A DNA stretch of 64,000 nt, from the NCBI RefSeq assembly GCF_001592285.1, contig NZ_BCWQ01000001.1, forward strand, positions 1 through 64,000. Reading direction: 5' to 3'. The translations under genes were made by a program, and so were the position numbers. Positions 25,089-33,060 of the stretch are shown here, one piece after another. Below the pieces are notes generated by a model, which was not told the DNA's origin, ran no database searches, and saw only the letters and a list, made by a program, of their open reading frames with translations. This DNA comes from Hydrogenophaga pseudoflava NBRC 102511 (lineage in GTDB: Bacteria > Pseudomonadota > Gammaproteobacteria > Burkholderiales > Burkholderiaceae_C). Each line of letters opens with the position of its first letter. Positions within the stretch are counted from its first letter, which is position 1.

Positions 25089-26402
25089 ATGCACACCCTC
25101 GAACAACTGCTGCGCGGCGACCTGGCCGGCGCCACCCGCCTCGACCTCTCCTGCAGCCTGACCGAACTGCCCGCCGAGGTGCTCGGCCTGGCCGATTCGC
25201 TGGAGGTGCTCAACCTCAGCGGCAACCGCCTGACCACACTGCCCGCGTGGTTGCCGCGGCTGCAGCGGCTCAAGGTGGTCTTCGCGTCGGACAACCCCTT
25301 CACCACGCTGCCCGAGGTGCTGGGCGACTGCCGGGCGCTGGAGATGGTGGGCTTCAAGGCCTGCCGCATCACCAGGGTGCCCACGGCGTCGCTGCCACCG
25401 GCCCTGCGCTGGCTGATCCTCACCGACAACGCCATCGAGACCCTGCCCGACGCGGTGGGCGAGCGGCCGCGCCTGCAGAAGCTCATGCTCGCCGGCAACC
25501 GGCTGCAGGCCCTGCCCGAAGGGCTGGCCGGGGCGCAGCGGCTGGAGCTGCTGCGCATCTCGGCCAACCGTTTTGAACGGCTGCCCGACTGGCTGCTGCG
25601 CCTGCCGCGACTGTCGTGGCTGGCGCTGGCCGGCAACCCGCTGGGCTGGGCGGTGCCGCCGCTGCAGCTGCCGGTGGTGGACTGGGGCGACCTCACGCTG
25701 GGCGAGGCCTTGGGCGAAGGCGCCTCGGGCCGGGCTCTGCGCGCCCGGGTCGCCGGGCGGCCGGACGGGCTGGCCCTCAAGCTGTTCAAGGGCGCGGTCA
25801 CCAGCGACGGCCTGCCCGAGCACGAAATGGCCGCTGGTGGTGCCGCGGGGGCGCACCCCGCGCTGTGCACCCCGGTGGCCCGTGTGCAGGGCCACCCCGA
25901 AGGCGCGCAGGGCATGCTGCTGCCGCTGATCCCGCCCGGGCACGTGCTGCTGGCGGGCCCGCCCAGCCTGGCCAGCTGCACGCGCGACGTCTACCCCGAC
26001 GGCTGGCGCCTGGCCGCCGGGCCGGCGCTGCGCCTGCTGCGCGGCATGGCCGACGCGGTGGCCCACCTGCACGGACACGGCGTGGTGCACGGCGACCTCT
26101 ATGCCCACAACATCCTGTGGAACCCGGCCACCGGCGACGCCCTGCTCAGCGACTTCGGCGCCGCCGCCCTGCTGCCGGCTGACCAGCCGGCGCTGGCCCG
26201 CGCGCTGCAGGCGCTGGAGGTGCGGGCCTTCGGTTGCCTGCTGGAGGAACTGGGAGATCGTCTCGATGTCCTACCCGGAGACGGGCTGCGTGCCATGATG
26301 GCCGGCCTGGCCGCGTCCTGCCTGGACACCGACCCCGGCGCCCGACCCTCGATGGCCGAGGTGTCCCGCCAACTCTTCAAGGAGGTTTCATGCTCGTGCT
26401 GA
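25089..26402 (+). CDS. Leucine-rich-repeat protein with protein-kinase domain
   Basis: 437 residues. Residues 15-185 hold about seven leucine-rich repeats of the type LxxLxLSGNRLTTLP. A compact protein kinase follows: glycine-rich loop GEGASGRA (210-216), ATP lysine in ALKLFK (Lys231), catalytic loop HGDLYAHN (Asp336, Asn341) and DFG (355-357). All key catalytic residues are present, so it is probably active as a Ser/Thr or Tyr kinase. No membrane segment is seen, so it should be cytoplasmic with the repeats binding a target or regulator. It overlaps the next gene by 13 bases. Confidence 0.88.
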   Translation: MHTLEQLLRGDLAGATRLDLSCSLTELPAEVLGLADSLEVLNLSGNRLTTLPAWLPRLQRLKVVFASDNPFTTLPEVLGDCRALEMVGFKACRITRVPTASLPPALRWLILTDNAIETLPDAVGERPRLQKLMLAGNRLQALPEGLAGAQRLELLRISANRFERLPDWLLRLPRLSWLALAGNPLGWAVPPLQLPVVDWGDLTLGEALGEGASGRALRARVAGRPDGLALKLFKGAVTSDGLPEHEMAAGGAAGAHPALCTPVARVQGHPEGAQGMLLPLIPPGHVLLAGPPSLASCTRDVYPDGWRLAAGPALRLLRGMADAVAHLHGHGVVHGDLYAHNILWNPATGDALLSDFGAAALLPADQPALARALQALEVRAFGCLLEELGDRLDVLPGDGLRAMMAGLAASCLDTDPGARPSMAEVSRQLFKEVSCSC

Positions 26403-26989
26403 TCCTGGGTTTGCTGCTGTTTCTCGGCGTGCATTCGGTGGCCATCATGGCGCCCGCCGGGCGCGACCGGCTGGTGGCGCAGATGGGCGAGGGCGCCTGG
26501 AAGGGCCTGTACTCGCTGGTCTCGGCCGTGGGGCTGGGGCTGATCGTCTGGGGCTACGGCCTGGCGCGCGAGAACCCGGTGCTGGTCTACAGCCTGCCGG
26601 GTGGCATGCGCCACCTGGCCGCGCTGGTGCTGCTGCCGGTGTTCGTGCTGCTGCTGGCGGCCTACCTGCCCGGGCGCATCCAGCGCGCCACCAAACACCC
26701 CATGCTGCTGGCCGTCAAGCTCTGGGCGCTGGGCCACCTGCTGGCGCAGTCGGTCACCGGCGGCAGCCTGGCCGACATCCTGCTGTTCGGCGGCTTCCTG
26801 CTCTGGGCCGCGGCCGACCGCGTCTCGCTCAAGCGCCGCGCCCAGGCCGGCACCTTGCGGACGGTGCCGGTGCTGCCCGCCAGCGGTGCCAACGACCTGA
26901 TCGCGGTGGTGGGCGGGCTGGCGCTTTATGGACTGACGGTGATGTGGGCGCACGCCGCCCTGTTTGGCGTTCGCCCCTTCGGAGGATGA
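26390..26989 (+). CDS. NnrU-family membrane protein
   Basis: 199 residues from the ATG at 26390, behind a strong GGAGG inside the end of the kinase gene. Five to six hydrophobic helices. FLGVHSVAIMAP, KGLYSLVSAVGLGLIVWGY and KLWALGHLLA match NnrU, a membrane protein first seen with denitrification genes and related to methyltransferase-like isoprenylcysteine enzymes. No denitrification gene is near, so its job here is open. The gap to the sugar dehydrogenase gene is only four bases, so kinase, NnrU-like protein and dehydrogenase form one operon. Confidence 0.82.
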   Translation: MLVLILGLLLFLGVHSVAIMAPAGRDRLVAQMGEGAWKGLYSLVSAVGLGLIVWGYGLARENPVLVYSLPGGMRHLAALVLLPVFVLLLAAYLPGRIQRATKHPMLLAVKLWALGHLLAQSVTGGSLADILLFGGFLLWAAADRVSLKRRAQAGTLRTVPVLPASGANDLIAVVGGLALYGLTVMWAHAALFGVRPFGG

Positions 26990-26993
26990 CGAG

Positions 26994-28163
26994 ATGACCC
27001 CCCTGCGCCGCTTCGCGTCTTCCCCCCTGGAAGGGGGGACAGCACCTGTGGCCCGGCTGAGCCGGTTCCACGGTGCTTGCTGGATGGGAACCTTGCTGTT
27101 CGCTTCGGTTCCTGTGTTTGCCGCCTCGCCCTCGGTCGAGGTGGTGGCCAACGGCCTGCAGAACCCCTGGGGTCTGGCTTTCATCGGCGAGGGCCGCATG
27201 CTGGTCACCGAGCGCCCGGGCCGCATGCGCGTGGTCGAGCCCGACGGCCACATCGGCGCGCCGCTGGCCGGTGTGCCCAAGGTCGACGCGGGTGGTCAGG
27301 GCGGCCTGCTGGACGTGGTCACCGACAGCCAGTTCGAGCGCAACCGCACCGTCTACTTCTGCTTCTCCGAACCCGGTGCCGGTGGCAACTCCACCGCGCT
27401 GGCCTCGGCCCGGCTGTCGGACGACGCCACGAAGCTGGAGGACGTGAAGGTGGTCTTCAGCCAGAAGCCGAAGTTCGCCAGCCGGGTGCATTTCGGCTGC
27501 CGCATCGCCGAGGCCAAGGACCACACCCTGTTCCTCACGCTGGGCGACCGCTTCCAGCGCATGGACGACGCGCAGACCCTGGACAACCACCATGGCAAGG
27601 TGGTGCGCCTGCGCAAGGACGGCAGCTCGCCGCCCGACAACCCGTTCACCACCCAACCCGGTGCGCTGCCCGAGATCTGGAGCGTTGGCCACCGCAACCT
27701 GCAGGGCGCGGCCATCGGGCCGGACGGCCGGCTGTGGACCAGCGAACACGGCCCGCAGGGCGGCGATGAGATCAACCGCCCCGAGGCCGGCAAGAACTAT
27801 GGCTGGCCCGTCATCACCTACGGCGAGAACTACGGCGGCGGCGCCATCGGCGATGGCCTCAGCAGCAAGGACGGCATGGAACAGCCGCTGCACTACTGGG
27901 TGCCCTCGATCGCGCCGTCCGGCATGGCCTGGGTCACCAGCGAGCGCTACGGCAAGGACTGGAAGGGCAGCATGCTGGTGGGCTCGCTCAAGTTCCGTCA
28001 CCTGGTGCGGCTGAAGTTCAACGGCACGAAGCTGGTGAAGGAAGAGAAGCTGCTGCCCGACCTCAACCAGCGGGTGCGCGACGTGCGCCAGGGGCCGGAC
28101 GGCCTCATCTACCTGCTCACCGACCACGTCCGGGGCCAGTTGCTGCGCCTGCAGCCCAAGTGA
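26994..28163 (+). CDS. PQQ-dependent aldose sugar dehydrogenase (YliI-like)
   Basis: 389 residues from the ATG at 26994, chosen because GGAGG lies eight bases upstream. A later ATG at 27084, right before the hydrophobic core of the signal (GTLLFASVPVFAAS), has no ribosome site. Beta-propeller signatures are NGLQNPWGLAFI, SEHGPQGGDEINRPEAGKNY and PSIAPSGMAW. The family oxidises aldoses in the periplasm with pyrroloquinoline quinone. About 30 residues between the start and the signal core are encoded by a dispersed palindromic repeat (SSPLEGGTAPVARLSRFHG). Confidence 0.9.
   Translation: MTPLRRFASSPLEGGTAPVARLSRFHGACWMGTLLFASVPVFAASPSVEVVANGLQNPWGLAFIGEGRMLVTERPGRMRVVEPDGHIGAPLAGVPKVDAGGQGGLLDVVTDSQFERNRTVYFCFSEPGAGGNSTALASARLSDDATKLEDVKVVFSQKPKFASRVHFGCRIAEAKDHTLFLTLGDRFQRMDDAQTLDNHHGKVVRLRKDGSSPPDNPFTTQPGALPEIWSVGHRNLQGAAIGPDGRLWTSEHGPQGGDEINRPEAGKNYGWPVITYGENYGGGAIGDGLSSKDGMEQPLHYWVPSIAPSGMAWVTSERYGKDWKGSMLVGSLKFRHLVRLKFNGTKLVKEEKLLPDLNQRVRDVRQGPDGLIYLLTDHVRGQLLRLQPK
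26997..27083 (+). repeat. Dispersed GC-palindromic repeat, family 1 (copy C, translated)
   Basis: CCCCCCTGGAAGGGGGG and GGCCCGGCTGAGCCGGTTCC align with copies A (soxD) and B (soxZ-soxA). It sits between the Shine-Dalgarno/start and the signal-peptide core of the sugar dehydrogenase gene and is read in the same frame as in soxD. Confidence 0.75.
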
Positions 28164-28207
28164 GGGCGCTCGACGGGGCGCTCCACCGGTGCCGGTGCTC
28201 AGCGCCC
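28164..28207. terminator. Inverted repeats between convergent genes
   Basis: GGGCGCT (28164-28170) pairs with AGCGCCC (28201-28207), and CACCGG-TG-CCGGTG (28185-28198) forms an inner hairpin. It fills the short space between the convergent sugar dehydrogenase and methyltransferase genes and may terminate both. No T-run is present. Confidence 0.35.
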
Positions 28208-28869
28208 TACGCGTACCCCACCCAGCCCCGGAAGCTCAGCCCCGCGTAGAACAGCGCGACCCGCTGGAACCCGGCCTCCCGCAGGCGCGCCTCGTCCTCT
28301 TCCGGCGAGAGGATCGCCAGTTGCGATTGCATCGCCTGCTGGGAGGTCCCTGCGCTGGCGGCCGGCGTTCCAGCGAAGGCCAGGTGCCGCGACAGCCAGA
28401 GGGAGCGCTCGGGCTCGGCGGACGGGATGCTGATGTGCACCACGACAAAGGGGGCTCCGGCCCTGAGGCGCTGGCGGACCGCGCGCAGCGTCGCCAGCTT
28501 CTGCGCATGCGGGATGAAGTGGAAGACGAGCAGCGATGTCGCGCCGTCGAACGGCCCCGGCGGGGCCGCATCGATGCGGCCCTCGTGGAGGGCCACCCGG
28601 CCCTGGTGCGGCCGGACGGTCTGCTCGGCGAGCGCCAGCATGTCCCTCGATGGGTCGACGCCGTCGAAGCGCCAGGTGGACTGTTCGCGGGCCAGCGCGT
28701 CGATTTCCATGCCGCCGCCGGCGCCGAGCACGAGGATGCGCGCGTCGGAAGGCGCCTGCTCGGCGAGCAGCAGCCCCACCATGCGGTGCAGGCTGGCAAA
28801 GCCCGGTACCTGCTTTGGTGGTCCGTCCAGGTAAGGGTGGCTTGCTGTTGATGTTGCGGTGGTGGTCAT
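28207..28869 (-). CDS. SAM-dependent methyltransferase
   Basis: 220 residues from the ATG at 28869; an ATG at 28896 would add nine residues. Class I methyltransferase fold: motif I ILVLGAGGGMEIDALA, acidic motif FDGVDPSRDML, then GRIDAAPPGPFDGATSLLVFHFI, all in the usual spacing. The substrate cannot be told. It is divergent from an Rrf2-family regulator gene, with a palindrome in the shared promoter region, so it is probably that regulator's target. This pairing suggests a stress- or redox-induced small-molecule methyltransferase. Confidence 0.84.
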   Translation of the reverse strand: MTTTATSTASHPYLDGPPKQVPGFASLHRMVGLLLAEQAPSDARILVLGAGGGMEIDALAREQSTWRFDGVDPSRDMLALAEQTVRPHQGRVALHEGRIDAAPPGPFDGATSLLVFHFIPHAQKLATLRAVRQRLRAGAPFVVVHISIPSAEPERSLWLSRHLAFAGTPAASAGTSQQAMQSQLAILSPEEDEARLREAGFQRVALFYAGLSFRGWVGYA

Positions 28870-28906
28870 GCGGTGGTGGTCTTCTTCATGAATCATCAAA
28901 AGACAC

Positions 28907-28924
28907 TTGATCGTACATGATCAA
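28907..28924. promoter_or_regulatory. Palindromic operator between methyltransferase and Rrf2 gene
   Basis: TTGATC-GTACAT-GATCAA is a perfect 6-6-6 inverted repeat in the 88-bp divergent gap, 34 bp before the Rrf2-family gene. It is the obvious candidate operator for that regulator and could control both directions. Confidence 0.55.
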
Positions 28925-28957
28925 ATATCAGTTGATGTTTCATGATGGGAAAAGCGG

Positions 28958-29389
28958 ATGAACAAAGACACACGCCTGTCCGACGTGCTGCATGTGCTGC
29001 TGCACCTGGGGCACGCAAAGGAGCCCATCACCTCCGAGGTGCTGGCCCGGAGCATGGGGACCAACCCCGCCGTGTTCCGGCGGACCATGGCAGGTCTGCG
29101 CGCGGCGGGCCACGTCAGCGCCGAGAAGGGCCACGGCGGGGGGTGGCTGCTGGCCAGACCCCTGCACGAGATCTCCCTGCTCGACGTCTACGTCGCCCTG
29201 GGCCGGCCCACCCTGTTTGCCTTCGGCAACCGGGAGCGTGACCCGGCCTGCCAGGTGCAGGCGCGCGTCAACGCGGTGCTGGCGGACAGCATGGCGCAGG
29301 CCGAAGCGCTGTTTGTTCAGCGCTTTGCGGAGGTCTCTCTGGCCGAGCTCGCACCGAAGGCACTGTCGAAGGCCGCCAAGCCCTGCTGA
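28958..29389 (+). CDS. Rrf2-family transcriptional regulator
   Basis: 143 residues. The winged helix-turn-helix at the N-terminus (RLSDVLHVLLHLG, ITSEVLARSMGTNPAVFRRTMAGLRAAGHVSAEKGHGGGWLLARP) has the GxGGG wing typical of Rrf2 proteins. It lacks the three closely spaced cysteines that bind an iron-sulfur cluster in IscR or NsrR. Cys98 (DPACQVQ) and the last residue Cys143 are the only cysteines, so it belongs to the YwnA/thiol-sensing type. It is divergent from a methyltransferase gene and probably represses that gene and itself through the palindrome between them. Confidence 0.86.
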   Translation: MNKDTRLSDVLHVLLHLGHAKEPITSEVLARSMGTNPAVFRRTMAGLRAAGHVSAEKGHGGGWLLARPLHEISLLDVYVALGRPTLFAFGNRERDPACQVQARVNAVLADSMAQAEALFVQRFAEVSLAELAPKALSKAAKPC

Positions 29390-29402
29390 CCGGCGGGTGG
29401 CC

Positions 29403-30041
29403 TCATGCGGAGGGTCGCGCCACGCTCTCCAGATAGGCGCGACACATCACCACCAGCTGGCGGCGCAGCTTGCGCGCCTCGGTGGGCCGCAGGTGGCGCT
29501 CGAAGGCGTTTCGCACCGCGCCGAACACGACGGTGACCAGCGTCAGGTTCACGTTCCTGAGGTCGGTGAACGTTGCATCGCTCGCGCTTGCGAGCATCGC
29601 CGAGGTGGCCGCGTTCGCCCGGCTGGCGAACGCATCGATCATCGCCTGGTTGTCCAGCTCGGCGACGGAGCGGTAGAGCGCCCGGGTCACGTCCGCGCGC
29701 TCCATCTTCGCGCGCCAGTAAGTGTCGATCAGCGCCTCCACCATCTCGCCGATGGGACGGCCCCGACAGGCCTGACAAGTGGCCTCGATCCTCGCGGCCA
29801 GGGCTTCCAGATAGCGCTCGTTGAGCGCATAGACCAGCGCCTCCTTGTGCGGGAAGTACTGGTACATCGTGCCGACAGACACACCCGCCCGCTCGGCCAC
29901 CTTGGTGGTGGTCAGGCGGTGCATGCCGTCCGCCACCAAAAGCTGAATGGTGGCCTCAAAAATCGCTTCCAGCGTGAACGCCGACCGGGCCTGGCGCGGC
30001 GTCCTTCTTGGGTTCAGTGAGCGTGAAGCGGTGGAGGCCAA
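29403..30041 (-). CDS. TetR-family transcriptional repressor
   Basis: 212 residues starting with TTG at 30041, supported by GAGGA seven bases upstream; no ATG lies in a usable place. The N-terminal helix-turn-helix reads FEATIQLLVADGMHRLTTTKVAERAGVSVGTMYQYFPHKEALVYAL, an exact TetR pattern. The C-terminal ligand and dimer domain is unclassified, with a CQAC cysteine pair at about 88-91. It is divergent from a short-chain dehydrogenase, its probable target, and a palindrome covers the gap between them. Confidence 0.9.
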   Translation of the reverse strand: MASTASRSLNPRRTPRQARSAFTLEAIFEATIQLLVADGMHRLTTTKVAERAGVSVGTMYQYFPHKEALVYALNERYLEALAARIEATCQACRGRPIGEMVEALIDTYWRAKMERADVTRALYRSVAELDNQAMIDAFASRANAATSAMLASASDATFTDLRNVNLTLVTVVFGAVRNAFERHLRPTEARKLRRQLVVMCRAYLESVARPSA

Positions 30042-30055
30042 AAGCGAATCCTCAA

Positions 30056-30077
30056 ACTGAATGATTGTTCATATAGT
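30056..30077. promoter_or_regulatory. Candidate TetR operator
   Basis: ACTGAATGATTGTTCATATAGT is an imperfect 22-bp palindrome (inner ATGA and TCAT, outer ACT and AGT) lying between the TetR gene's ribosome site and the dehydrogenase gene. The AT-rich right half could also serve as a -10 for the dehydrogenase gene. Confidence 0.5.
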
Positions 30078-30112
30078 GCCGGCGTTGCATTTTCTCTGAA
30101 AGGACTTTCTGC

Positions 30113-30832
30113 ATGACCACCCAACGCATCGCACTCGTCACCGGCGCGAACAAGGGCATCGGATTTGAAATCGCCCGGCAACTGGCTCAGGCCGGCGTCC
30201 ACGTCCTCATCGGCGCCAGGGACGACGACCGCGGTCGCGCAGCCGTCGCAGATCTGGCCCGTCAGGGACTGGCCGCCCAGGCCCTGAGGCTGGATGTCAC
30301 CGACGGAGCGAGCATCGGCGCCGCCGCGTTGCAGATCCGGCATGAGCACGGCAGGCTGGACATCCTGGTCAACAACGCCGGCATCTTCGACCCGACCGAT
30401 GGCCCGCCCGGCAAGGCCTCGATGGACGCCGTGCGCCGGGTGTTTGAGACCAACTTCTTCGGTGCCCTGGCGGTGACTCAGGCGATGCTGCCGCTGCTGC
30501 GGGACGCCCCGGCGGCGCGTGTTGTGAACCTGTCGAGTTCGCTCGGCTCGCTCACGCTCAACGGCGACCCGTCGTCGACCTACTACGCGGCGCAATACAT
30601 CGGCTACAACGCCTCCAAGGCGGCGCTGAACATGCTGACCGTGCAGCTCCGGGAGGCGTTGCGCAGCACGCCCATCGTCGTCAACTCGGTCAGCCCGGGT
30701 TTCGTCAAGACCGATCTGACCGGCTACGGCACCATGACCCCGGCCGAAGGCGCGAGGCTGCCGGTGCAGTACGCCCTGGCGGGTGAAGAGAACGGGGTGT
30801 TCGTCGAGCCGGGGGGTACCACGCCTTGGTAA
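30113..30832 (+). CDS. Short-chain dehydrogenase/reductase
   Basis: 239 residues, classical SDR length. The NADP(H) motif TGANKGIG (residues 10-17, with Lys in the cofactor loop), NNAG (about 87-90), the catalytic Ser in NLSSSLGSL and the YNASK Tyr-Lys pair (164-168) are all present. This variant resembles carbonyl-reductase-like SDRs, which often act on quinones or aldehydes. It is regulated by the divergent TetR gene, so it probably answers a toxic carbonyl or aromatic compound. The GTTPW ending is common to this subgroup. Substrate not identifiable. Confidence 0.9.
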   Translation: MTTQRIALVTGANKGIGFEIARQLAQAGVHVLIGARDDDRGRAAVADLARQGLAAQALRLDVTDGASIGAAALQIRHEHGRLDILVNNAGIFDPTDGPPGKASMDAVRRVFETNFFGALAVTQAMLPLLRDAPAARVVNLSSSLGSLTLNGDPSSTYYAAQYIGYNASKAALNMLTVQLREALRSTPIVVNSVSPGFVKTDLTGYGTMTPAEGARLPVQYALAGEENGVFVEPGGTTPW

Positions 30833-30893
30833 GGCCCGACCAGGTCCGCCCGCAGCCCCGTGCTGCGCGCGGCACCGGCTCCGGTGCGGTGGC

Positions 30894-32228
30894 TCAGAGG
30901 TCCTGGGCCAGACGCAGGCCGCTGAACTGCCAGCGCGCCTCGGTCGGGAAGAAGTTGCGGTAGCTGGCGCGGATGTGGTCGCGCGGTGTGGCGCACGACC
31001 CGCCGCGCAGCACCATCTGGTTGACCATGAACTTGCCGTTGTATTCGCCCACGGCGCCGGTCCAGGGGCGGTAGCCGGGGTAGGGCAGGTAGGCGCTGGC
31101 GGTCCATTCCCACACGTCGCCGCCCATCTGCTGCAGGCCCGGCCCGGCGTCCGCGCCGTGCGCGAGCGGCATGGGGTGCAGGGCACCGCTGTCCTGGAAG
31201 TTGCCACCGTCGGCCCAGTGCCCACCCAGGCGGCGGGCTGCGTGTTCCCACTCGGCCTCGGTGGGCAGCCGGACCGGCTCGTCCTGCTGCGCGGCGCACC
31301 AGCGCGCGTAAGCGTCGGCCTCGAACCAGCTGATGTGGACCACGGGCGCGTGCGGGTCGATGGGCACGCGGCCGTGCAGGGTGAAGGCGGTCCAGCCGTC
31401 TTGTGGCGCGGGATCGCTGCCCGCTTCCTCGTTCTTGTGCCAGTACAGCGGCGCCGCGATGCGCTGGGCGCGCAGCCAGTCCCAGCCGGCGGCCATCCAC
31501 CAGCGCGGGTCGCTGTAGCCGCCGTCGTCGATGAAGGCGCGCCACTCGCCCTGCGTCACCAGCCGGTCCGCCAGTGCAAACGGGCGCAGCAGCACGGCGT
31601 GGCGCGGGCTTTCGTTGTCGAAGGCGAAGCCCTCGCCACCGTGACCGATCTCGCCGACGCCGCCCTCGAACGCGCACCAGCGCAGCGGCTGCGGCACCGC
31701 CGGGGCCGGCAACCGAGGCGGGTGGTAGACCGGGTCGGTCGGGTTGCACGAGAGCAGGTGCTTGATATCGGTGAGCAGCAGCTCCTGGTGCTGCTGTTCG
31801 TGCTGCAGGCCCAGCTCGACCAGCGTGGCCAGCTCGGGCGCCAGGCCTAGCGCGAACAGCTTGTCGATGCGAGCGTCGACCTGCGCGCGGTAGGCGCGCA
31901 CCTCGGCCATGCCCGGCCGCGTGATGAGGCCGCGCTGGGGCCGCGGGTGCTGGTCGCCCACGCCCTGGTAGTAGCTGTTGAACAGCACGCGGTAGGCCGG
32001 GTCGAAGGGCTGGAAGCCGGGCTCGGCGCGTTCGAGGATGAAGGTCTCGAAGAACCAGGTGGTGTGCGCCAGATGCCACTTGGTGGGGCTGGCGTCGGGC
32101 ATGGACTGCACCTGGCAGTCGGCCTCGGACAGTGGCGCGGCCAGCGCCAGGGACTGGTCGCGCACGGCATGGAAGCGGCGCTGCAGCGCCGACAGCGGGG
32201 TGAGGGCCGGCGGTGCGTGTGCGCTCAT
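30894..32228 (-). CDS. egtB: EgtB, ergothioneine sulfoxide synthase
   Basis: 444 residues: an N-terminal DinB-like four-helix domain with iron ligands in KWHLAHTTWFF and HEQQHQE (His143, His147), and a C-terminal formylglycine-generating-enzyme-like domain (RLPTEAEWEHAAR, GGDVWEWTASAY, VLRGGSCATP). The non-heme iron enzyme joins hercynine to a thiol (gamma-glutamylcysteine or cysteine) with oxygen. It is the last gene of a minus-strand operon whose other four genes encode a PhnD-C-E-E ABC transporter; only four bases separate it from the permease upstream. The hercynine-forming egtD is divergent from that operon. Confidence 0.95.
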   Translation of the reverse strand: MSAHAPPALTPLSALQRRFHAVRDQSLALAAPLSEADCQVQSMPDASPTKWHLAHTTWFFETFILERAEPGFQPFDPAYRVLFNSYYQGVGDQHPRPQRGLITRPGMAEVRAYRAQVDARIDKLFALGLAPELATLVELGLQHEQQHQELLLTDIKHLLSCNPTDPVYHPPRLPAPAVPQPLRWCAFEGGVGEIGHGGEGFAFDNESPRHAVLLRPFALADRLVTQGEWRAFIDDGGYSDPRWWMAAGWDWLRAQRIAAPLYWHKNEEAGSDPAPQDGWTAFTLHGRVPIDPHAPVVHISWFEADAYARWCAAQQDEPVRLPTEAEWEHAARRLGGHWADGGNFQDSGALHPMPLAHGADAGPGLQQMGGDVWEWTASAYLPYPGYRPWTGAVGEYNGKFMVNQMVLRGGSCATPRDHIRASYRNFFPTEARWQFSGLRLAQDL

Positions 32229-32232
32229 GAGA

Positions 32233-33060
32233 TCACCGCGTCATCCAGCGCCGCGCGCCCAGGCTGGCGGCGTCGACGATGGCCACCAGCAGCAGTATCG
32301 CGCCCAGCACGGTGGCGGTCTTGGGCATGTGGAACAGTCCCATGTGGAAGGCCAGCAGCTGGCCCAGGCCGCCCGCGCCGACCACGCCCAGCACGGCCGC
32401 GGCGCGGATGTTGTTCTCCCAGCGGTAGAGCGTGTAGCTCATCAGCTGCGGCAGCACCTGCGGCAGCGTGGCGTAGAGGAACACGCGGCCGTGGCCCACG
32501 CCCTGGGCACGCAGCGCCTCGGCCGGGCCGGGCGGCGCGTTCTCCACCGCCTCGGCGAACAGGCGGCCGAGCACACCGGAAGTGTGCAGCGCCAGCGCCA
32601 GCGTGCCGGCCAGCGGGCCGAGGCCGGCCGAGATCAGCAGCAGCGCGGCCCAGACCAGCTCGGGCACGCTGCGCAGCGCGTTGAGCAGCAGGCGTGTGGG
32701 GGCGCGGGTCCGCGCCGCGTCGCCCGCGTGCAGCCGCGCGGCCGGCAGGGCCAGCGCGAGCCCGGCCATGGCGGCCAGCAGCGTGCCCACGGCCGACATG
32801 GCCAGCGTTTCCCAGGCAGCCACGGCGACCTTGTGCAGGAAGGCCGGCGAGGTGTCGGGCGGAAAGAACTCGCCCACGAAGCGGCCCATGCTGGCCGCCG
32901 CCTCGGCCGAGAAAAACTGCGCCCACTGCAGGTCCAGCGACCAGAAGCTGGCGACCACCAGCACCAGCAGGCCGACAGTGAACCAGCAGGCCTTGCAGCG
33001 CGCGTCGAAGATCGGCGGCGGCAGCCGGTAGACCTCGTTGGCGGCGCGGGGCTGCTTCAT
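32233..33060 (-). CDS. phnE: PhnE-type ABC transporter permease 2
   Basis: 275 residues from the ATG at 33060, overlapping the preceding permease stop by four bases (ATGA). Six membrane helices, and the binding-protein-dependent permease loop EALRAQGVGHGRVFLYATLPQ followed by GVVGAGGLGQLL. The second half matches permease 1, so the two form a heterodimeric channel. PhnE proteins normally carry phosphonate, phosphite or phosphate. Translational proximity to egtB (four-base gap) argues that this system carries something connected to ergothioneine or selenoneine; this is inference. Confidence 0.88.
   Translation of the reverse strand: MKQPRAANEVYRLPPPIFDARCKACWFTVGLLVLVVASFWSLDLQWAQFFSAEAAASMGRFVGEFFPPDTSPAFLHKVAVAAWETLAMSAVGTLLAAMAGLALALPAARLHAGDAARTRAPTRLLLNALRSVPELVWAALLLISAGLGPLAGTLALALHTSGVLGRLFAEAVENAPPGPAEALRAQGVGHGRVFLYATLPQVLPQLMSYTLYRWENNIRAAAVLGVVGAGGLGQLLAFHMGLFHMPKTATVLGAILLLVAIVDAASLGARRWMTR

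Noticed and set aside
30872-30887. GCACCGG-CT-CCGGTGC-like hairpin as a member of a repeat family with 28185-28198
   Set aside because: The shared part is only a 6-bp arm, too short in GC-rich DNA to claim common origin. It may still help end the convergent SDR and egtB transcripts.
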